A stretch of DNA of 17,109 nt from DATARH01 sp035309005 (lineage in GTDB: Bacteria > Pseudomonadota > Alphaproteobacteria > ATCC43930 > CGMCC-115725): NCBI GenBank assembly GCA_035309005.1, contig DATGFP010000122.1:1-17109 (forward strand), read 5' to 3'. Below the pieces are notes generated by a model. It saw only the letters and a list, made by a program, of their open reading frames with translations, did no database searches and was not told the origin of the DNA. Of the stretch, positions 13,697 through 17,109 are shown piece after piece; position 1 is the stretch's first letter; every line of letters begins with the position of its first letter. Made by a program: the position numbers and the translations under genes.

Positions 13697-14004
13697 AGCG
13701 GCTTTGGCCGGCCCTCGCGCTCGTCCTTGCCGGTTGCACGGCGGGGGCCGGCGGCTGGAGCAAGCCCGGCGCCGACCAGGGCGCGACCGCCAGCGACTAT
13801 CAGGACTGCCGCGACCTCGCCGCCAGCACGGTCAAGCCCGAGATCGGCATCAATCAGGATATCCTCGCCAGCCGCCAGGGCGATTGGCAGCGTTCGCGGG
13901 TCGGCGAAGCCGCGAGCGACACGATGCGCGACCAGACCCGCGACCGCGGCGCCGCGATCACCGCGTCCTGCATGCGCGCGAAGGGCTACGCGGCGCGACC
14001 GTAG
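13693..14004 (+). CDS. small predicted outer/inner membrane lipoprotein
   Basis: A 103-residue protein with a short signal peptide (MKRLWPALALVL) and a clear lipobox LAGC with the lipidated cysteine at residue 15. The mature part is polar and ends CMRAKGYAARP, a C-terminal motif seen in many small proteobacterial lipoproteins. Two further cysteines, C39 and C93, could form a disulfide. There is no Asp after the lipid cysteine (it reads CTAG), so sorting to the outer membrane is possible under enterobacterial rules. Its ATG overlaps the DUF1289 stop by four bases, making it the last gene of the six-gene operon. It converges on uppP with a 13-bp gap. No specific family is recognised. Confidence 0.83.
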   Translation: MKRLWPALALVLAGCTAGAGGWSKPGADQGATASDYQDCRDLAASTVKPEIGINQDILASRQGDWQRSRVGEAASDTMRDQTRDRGAAITASCMRAKGYAARP

Positions 14005-14017
14005 CCAGTTTGGCGGT

Positions 14018-14872
14018 TCAGGCGTGCAGCCATAAAGCAATCCCGCTCGCGACGCCGAACACCCAGCAATAGACCGCGAACGGCACCAGCGCGTCGTCGA
14101 AATTGTGCCGCCGGAAATAGCGCATCAGGAACGCGATGCTGGCGTAGGCGGTGACCCCGGCGGCGATCCCGGCGCCGACCACCAGCTTGCTCAGCCCGCC
14201 GCCCGGGAGCGCCAGCAGCTTCGGCACCTCCAAGACCGCCGCGCCGGCGATGATCGGGGTCGCAATGAGAAACGAGAAATGCGCCGCGTCGCTGTGCGGC
14301 AGGCCGGCAAACAGGCCGCCGACCATCGCCGCGCCCGAGCGCGAGATGCCGGGGATGAACGCCGTGCACTGCCAGAGGCCGATCGCCAGCGCGCCGCGCC
14401 AGCCGAGCAGGTTGAGGCGATAGCGGCCGCCGGCGCTGCCGCGCTCGCGCAGCCGGTCGCCGAGCAGCAGCAGAAAGCCGTTGGCGACCAGGAACATCGC
14501 CGCAATCAGCGGCGAGGCAAAGAGCCCCCGCACCGATTTCTCCAGCCCATAGCCGACCACCACCGCCGGCAGCGTTGCGATGACGACGACGCCGAGCAGC
14601 CGCCGCGCTTCCGCGCCCGAGCGGCGGTTGCGCGCGCCGATGCCGGTGAGGCCCACCAGGATGAACAGCCAGTCGCGCCAGAAATAAAGCAGCAGCGCGG
14701 TCGCGGTACCGACATGCAGCACGACGACAAACGGCAGAAACGCCGGCGCATGCTGGTCGATCGGCCAGTGGAACAGCGACGGGACGATCACCGCATGACC
14801 GAGGCTGCTGATCGGAAAAAGTTCGGTGACGCCTTGCAGCACGGCAAGGGCGAGAGCGTACAACGCGGGCAT
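14018..14872 (-). CDS. uppP: undecaprenyl-diphosphatase (UppP/BacA family)
   Basis: A 284-residue, multi-helix membrane phosphatase that converts undecaprenyl diphosphate to the monophosphate, recycling the lipid carrier for peptidoglycan and other envelope polymers; loss or overproduction alters bacitracin sensitivity. The first motif reads LQGVTELFPISSLGHA (residues 12-27), with the QxxxE pair Q13/E17, Ser23 and His26. The second is FIPGISRSG with its conserved Arg, followed by HFSFLIATPIIAGA. The first motif departs from the usual EFLPVSSSGH by LFP and by Leu in place of the third Ser. The ATG at 14872 was chosen because it gives the normal family N-terminus; a GGAGG lies about 13 nt upstream, farther than ideal. 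It converges on the lipoprotein gene and is divergent from dapD. Confidence 0.93.
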   Translation of the reverse strand: MPALYALALAVLQGVTELFPISSLGHAVIVPSLFHWPIDQHAPAFLPFVVVLHVGTATALLLYFWRDWLFILVGLTGIGARNRRSGAEARRLLGVVVIATLPAVVVGYGLEKSVRGLFASPLIAAMFLVANGFLLLLGDRLRERGSAGGRYRLNLLGWRGALAIGLWQCTAFIPGISRSGAAMVGGLFAGLPHSDAAHFSFLIATPIIAGAAVLEVPKLLALPGGGLSKLVVGAGIAAGVTAYASIAFLMRYFRRHNFDDALVPFAVYCWVFGVASGIALWLHA

Positions 14873-14977
14873 GGCAGGCCGGCGCGCGACCTCCGGTTGA
14901 TAAGCCGCTCAGTGCGGCGGCAGCGGCATTCATAAAGCAAGCGGGCATCCCCGGCCAGCCCGCGAGAGGGGTAATAG

Positions 14978-15018
14978 GTGGACACCAGGTTGACACCTCG
15001 GGGCGGTTCGCTGATCGT
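14978..15018 (+). promoter_or_regulatory. possible dapD promoter overlapped by a 9-bp direct repeat
   Basis: GTGGACACC (14978-14986) and GTTGACACC (14989-14997) are near-identical copies spaced 11 bp centre to centre, about one helical turn. The second contains a perfect -35 TTGACA (14990-14995). Seventeen bp later the -10 position reads GATCGT (15013-15018), which is poor. The spacing suggests either an activator or repressor site over the -35, or chance. It sits 60-75 bp before the dapD ATG in the 181-bp uppP/dapD divergent gap. Confidence 0.3.
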
Positions 15019-15053
15019 GCCGGCGCCCCTTTGAGCCTTGATGGACCGCGTCA

Positions 15054-15923
15054 ATGACCGATTCCGACCTCGCCCATACGATCGACGCCGCCTGGGAGGG
15101 TCGCGACCAGGTGTCGCCCAACACCACGGGCGCCTGGCGCGACGCGGTCGAGGCCGCGCTCGACGGCATGGACGAGGGCAGCCTGCGCGTTGCCGAAAAG
15201 GCGGGCGGCGCCCCGGGGCACGGCTGGCGGGTGCACCAGTGGCTGAAGAAGGCGGTGCTGCTGTCGTTCCGCCTCAACGACATGGTCGAGATCCCCGGCG
15301 GCCCGGTCGACCCCGAGCGCGGCGCCTCGAAATGGTGGGACAAGGTGCCGTCCAAATTCGCCGGCTGGTCGTCGAACCGCTTTCGCGACGCCGGCTTTCG
15401 CGCCGTGCCGGGGGCGATCGTGCGGCGCTCGGCCTATATCGCGCCCAACGTCGTCTTGATGCCGAGCTTCGTCAATGTCGGGGCCTATGTCGGCAGCGGC
15501 ACGATGGTCGACACCTGGGCGACGGTCGGCTCCTGCGCCCAGATCGGCAAGAACTGCCACCTCTCGGGTGGGGTCGGGATCGGCGGCGTCCTCGAACCCT
15601 TGCAGGCCGAGCCGGTCATCATCGAGGACAACTGCTTCATCGGGGCACGCAGCGAGGTCGTCGAGGGCGTCATCGTCGAAGAGGGCGCGGTCCTGGCGAT
15701 GGGCACCTTCATCAGTTCGACGACCAAGATCGTCAACCGTGACACCGGCGAAATTCATCTGGGGCGGGTGCCGGCCTATTCGGTGGTGGTGCCGGGCTCG
15801 CTGCCGGGCCGCGCATTGCCGGACGGCAGCCCCGGCCCGAGCCTTTATTGCGCCGTCATCGTCAAGCAGGTCGACGCGCAGACGCGGGCGAAAACCTCGA
15901 TCAACGAGTTGCTGCGCCTATGA
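15054..15923 (+). CDS. dapD: 2,3,4,5-tetrahydropyridine-2,6-dicarboxylate N-succinyltransferase (DapD)
   Basis: A 289-residue acyltransferase that transfers succinyl from succinyl-CoA to tetrahydrodipicolinate in the lysine/meso-DAP pathway; it acts as a cytosolic trimer. The N-terminal helical domain (1-105) contains WLKKAVLLSFRLND. The left-handed beta-helix of hexapeptide repeats spans about 115-225 (AYIAPNVVLMPSFVNVGAYV, GTMVDTWATVGSCAQIG, CHLSGGVGIGGVLEP). The likely catalytic or substrate residues are Asp153 in MVDTW and Glu201 in GARSEVVEG, by comparison with characterised DapD enzymes. Length is normal or slightly long (E. coli 274). ATG 15054 has only a weak ribosome site; an upstream ATG at 15041 is out of frame. 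Its stop overlaps the dapE ATG (ATGA), so the two steps are co-translated. Confidence 0.97.
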   Translation: MTDSDLAHTIDAAWEGRDQVSPNTTGAWRDAVEAALDGMDEGSLRVAEKAGGAPGHGWRVHQWLKKAVLLSFRLNDMVEIPGGPVDPERGASKWWDKVPSKFAGWSSNRFRDAGFRAVPGAIVRRSAYIAPNVVLMPSFVNVGAYVGSGTMVDTWATVGSCAQIGKNCHLSGGVGIGGVLEPLQAEPVIIEDNCFIGARSEVVEGVIVEEGAVLAMGTFISSTTKIVNRDTGEIHLGRVPAYSVVVPGSLPGRALPDGSPGPSLYCAVIVKQVDAQTRAKTSINELLRL

Positions 15924-17109
15924 GCGAGGCCGCCCGCAACGCGGCGCCGATCGACCCGGTCGACCTCGCCGCCGAATTGATCCGCCGGCCGAGCGTCACG
16001 CCGGCCGATGCCGGCGCCCTTGACGTTGTCGCGGCGCGGCTCGAACGGCTCGGCTTTGTCTGCCACCGGCTTCGCTTCGACGATCCCGGCCCCAATGGCG
16101 AAAAACCCGACCCCATCGAAAACCTCTACGCCCGCATCGGCACCGGACGCCCCAATCTGTGCTTCGCCGGGCACACCGATGTGGTGCCGACAGGCCCGAC
16201 CGACGCCTGGACCTTCGAGCCCTTTGCCGCGACGACGCGCGACGGCGCGCTGTGCGGCCGGGGCGCGGTTGACATGAAGGGCGCGATCGCCGCCTTCGTC
16301 GCCGCCGCCGAGCGCTTTCTCGCGGCGCAGGGCGAAGCTTTCGCCGGATCGATCAGCCTCCTCATCACCGGCGACGAGGAGGGCGTCGCGGTCAACGGCA
16401 CCCGGAAGGTGCTCAACTGGCTGAAGGAGCGCGGCGAGGCGCTCGACGCCTGCGTCGTCGGCGAGCCGACCTCGGCCCAGGCGCTCGGCGACATGATCAA
16501 GATCGGCCGGCGCGGCAGCATGACCGGGCGGCTCAGCGTCGAGGGCGTGCAGGGCCACGTCGCCTACCCGCACCTCGTCGACAACGCGGCGCACCGGCTG
16601 GTGGCGTTGCTGCAGGCGCTGCTCGCCGAGCCGCCCGACCGCGGCAGCGAGCATTTTCAAGCCTCCAGCCTGCAGGTGACAACGATCGACATCGGCAACC
16701 CGGCGACCAACGTCGTGCCGGGCCTGGCGCGCGCCACCTTCAACATTCGCTTCAACGACCGCTGGTCGAGCGAGACGCTGAAGGCCTGGGTCGCGGAGAG
16801 GCTCGCGCCGGTCGGCGGCGACTACCGGCTCGCCTGGGAGGTCAGCGGCGAATCGTTTCTGGTGCCGCCGGGCCCGGTCAGCGAATGCCTCAGCGCGGCG
16901 ATCGGCGCGGTGACCGGCCGCACCCCGGAACTCAGCACCACCGGGGGCACCTCGGATGCGCGCTTCATCCAGGCCTATTGCCCGGTCGCCGAATTCGGCT
17001 TGGTCGGGCTGACCATGCACAAGGCCGACGAGCGCGTCGAGATTGCCGATCTGACCCGGCTGGCCGCGATCTACGAAGGCTTTCTCGAGCGGTTTTTTCA
17101 GCCGCGGTC
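15920..17109 (+). CDS. dapE: succinyl-diaminopimelate desuccinylase (DapE), 3' end outside the window
   Basis: An open frame of 396 complete codons to the window edge, translated directly. It encodes an M20-family dizinc hydrolase that releases LL-diaminopimelate from its N-succinyl form. Visible metal and catalytic residues are His85 and Asp87 in AGHTDVVP, Asp118 in GAVDMKG, Glu153/Glu154 in GDEEG, Glu182 in VVGEPTS and His367 in TMHKADE. The dimerisation-lid block GVQGHVAYPHL (209-219) is typical of DapE, and STTGGTSDARFI also fits. Usual length is about 375-390, so only a few C-terminal residues should be missing. The ATG at 15920 overlaps the dapD stop by four bases, which fixes the start and indicates a dapDE operon. 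Confidence 0.96.
   Translation, partial: MSEAARNAAPIDPVDLAAELIRRPSVTPADAGALDVVAARLERLGFVCHRLRFDDPGPNGEKPDPIENLYARIGTGRPNLCFAGHTDVVPTGPTDAWTFEPFAATTRDGALCGRGAVDMKGAIAAFVAAAERFLAAQGEAFAGSISLLITGDEEGVAVNGTRKVLNWLKERGEALDACVVGEPTSAQALGDMIKIGRRGSMTGRLSVEGVQGHVAYPHLVDNAAHRLVALLQALLAEPPDRGSEHFQASSLQVTTIDIGNPATNVVPGLARATFNIRFNDRWSSETLKAWVAERLAPVGGDYRLAWEVSGESFLVPPGPVSECLSAAIGAVTGRTPELSTTGGTSDARFIQAYCPVAEFGLVGLTMHKADERVEIADLTRLAAIYEGFLERFFQPR

Noticed and set aside
14032..14940. ATAAAGCAA at both ends of uppP (14032-14040 and 14932-14940), as possible target-site duplication
   Set aside because: Nine bases with no terminal inverted repeats, no mobility gene, and uppP composition like its neighbours; coincidence is more likely.

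Overview
The window is very GC-rich (about 70% by eye) and gene-dense. It has tight ATGA/TGATG start-stop overlaps and a gene set (apaG, Atm1-type exporter, meaB, uppP, dapD-dapE) that fits an alphaproteobacterial chromosome, probably near the Rhodospirillales or Hyphomicrobiales. The taxonomic placement is inferred from protein flavour and composition only. I see no rRNA, tRNA, CRISPR array, transposase, integrase or phage gene. Most of the window is ordinary chromosomal backbone.

Layout. Positions 3-1433 (minus): apaG and, upstream of it, an LLM-class (F420/FMN) oxidoreductase. Positions 1584-5726 (plus): a drug-type MFS transporter, an Atm1-type ABC exporter and a MeaB-type GTPase. The MFS/ABC junction carries a 14-bp tandem repeat that creates two chained five-codon mini-ORFs. 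The ABC/meaB gap is filled by a dispersed palindromic repeat. Positions 5741-6541 (minus): a slipin (stomatin-like SPFH protein) of clearly lower GC than its surroundings. Positions 6724-7454: two convergent small membrane-associated proteins of unknown function. Positions 7566-8669 (minus): a small GTG-start protein followed by an amidohydrolase.

Positions 8858-14004 (plus) hold the most notable unit: a six-gene, almost gapless operon. It encodes an ABC ATPase, an ABC-2 permease, a GldG-like membrane-anchored auxiliary protein, a DUF4340 protein, a Cys-rich DUF1289 protein and a small lipoprotein. The first four resemble the gliding-motility-associated Gld ABC module that also occurs in non-gliding bacteria, where its substrate is not known. 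The two small genes are translationally coupled to its end.

Positions 14018-14872 (minus) encode a variant undecaprenyl-diphosphatase (UppP). Positions 15054-17109 (plus) encode dapD and dapE of the succinylase branch of lysine/meso-diaminopimelate synthesis. dapE runs off the window just short of its expected C-terminus. UppP (lipid carrier recycling) and DapD/DapE (meso-DAP precursor) both serve peptidoglycan synthesis, so the right side of the window has an envelope theme. A role for the Gld-like operon in the envelope is inference.
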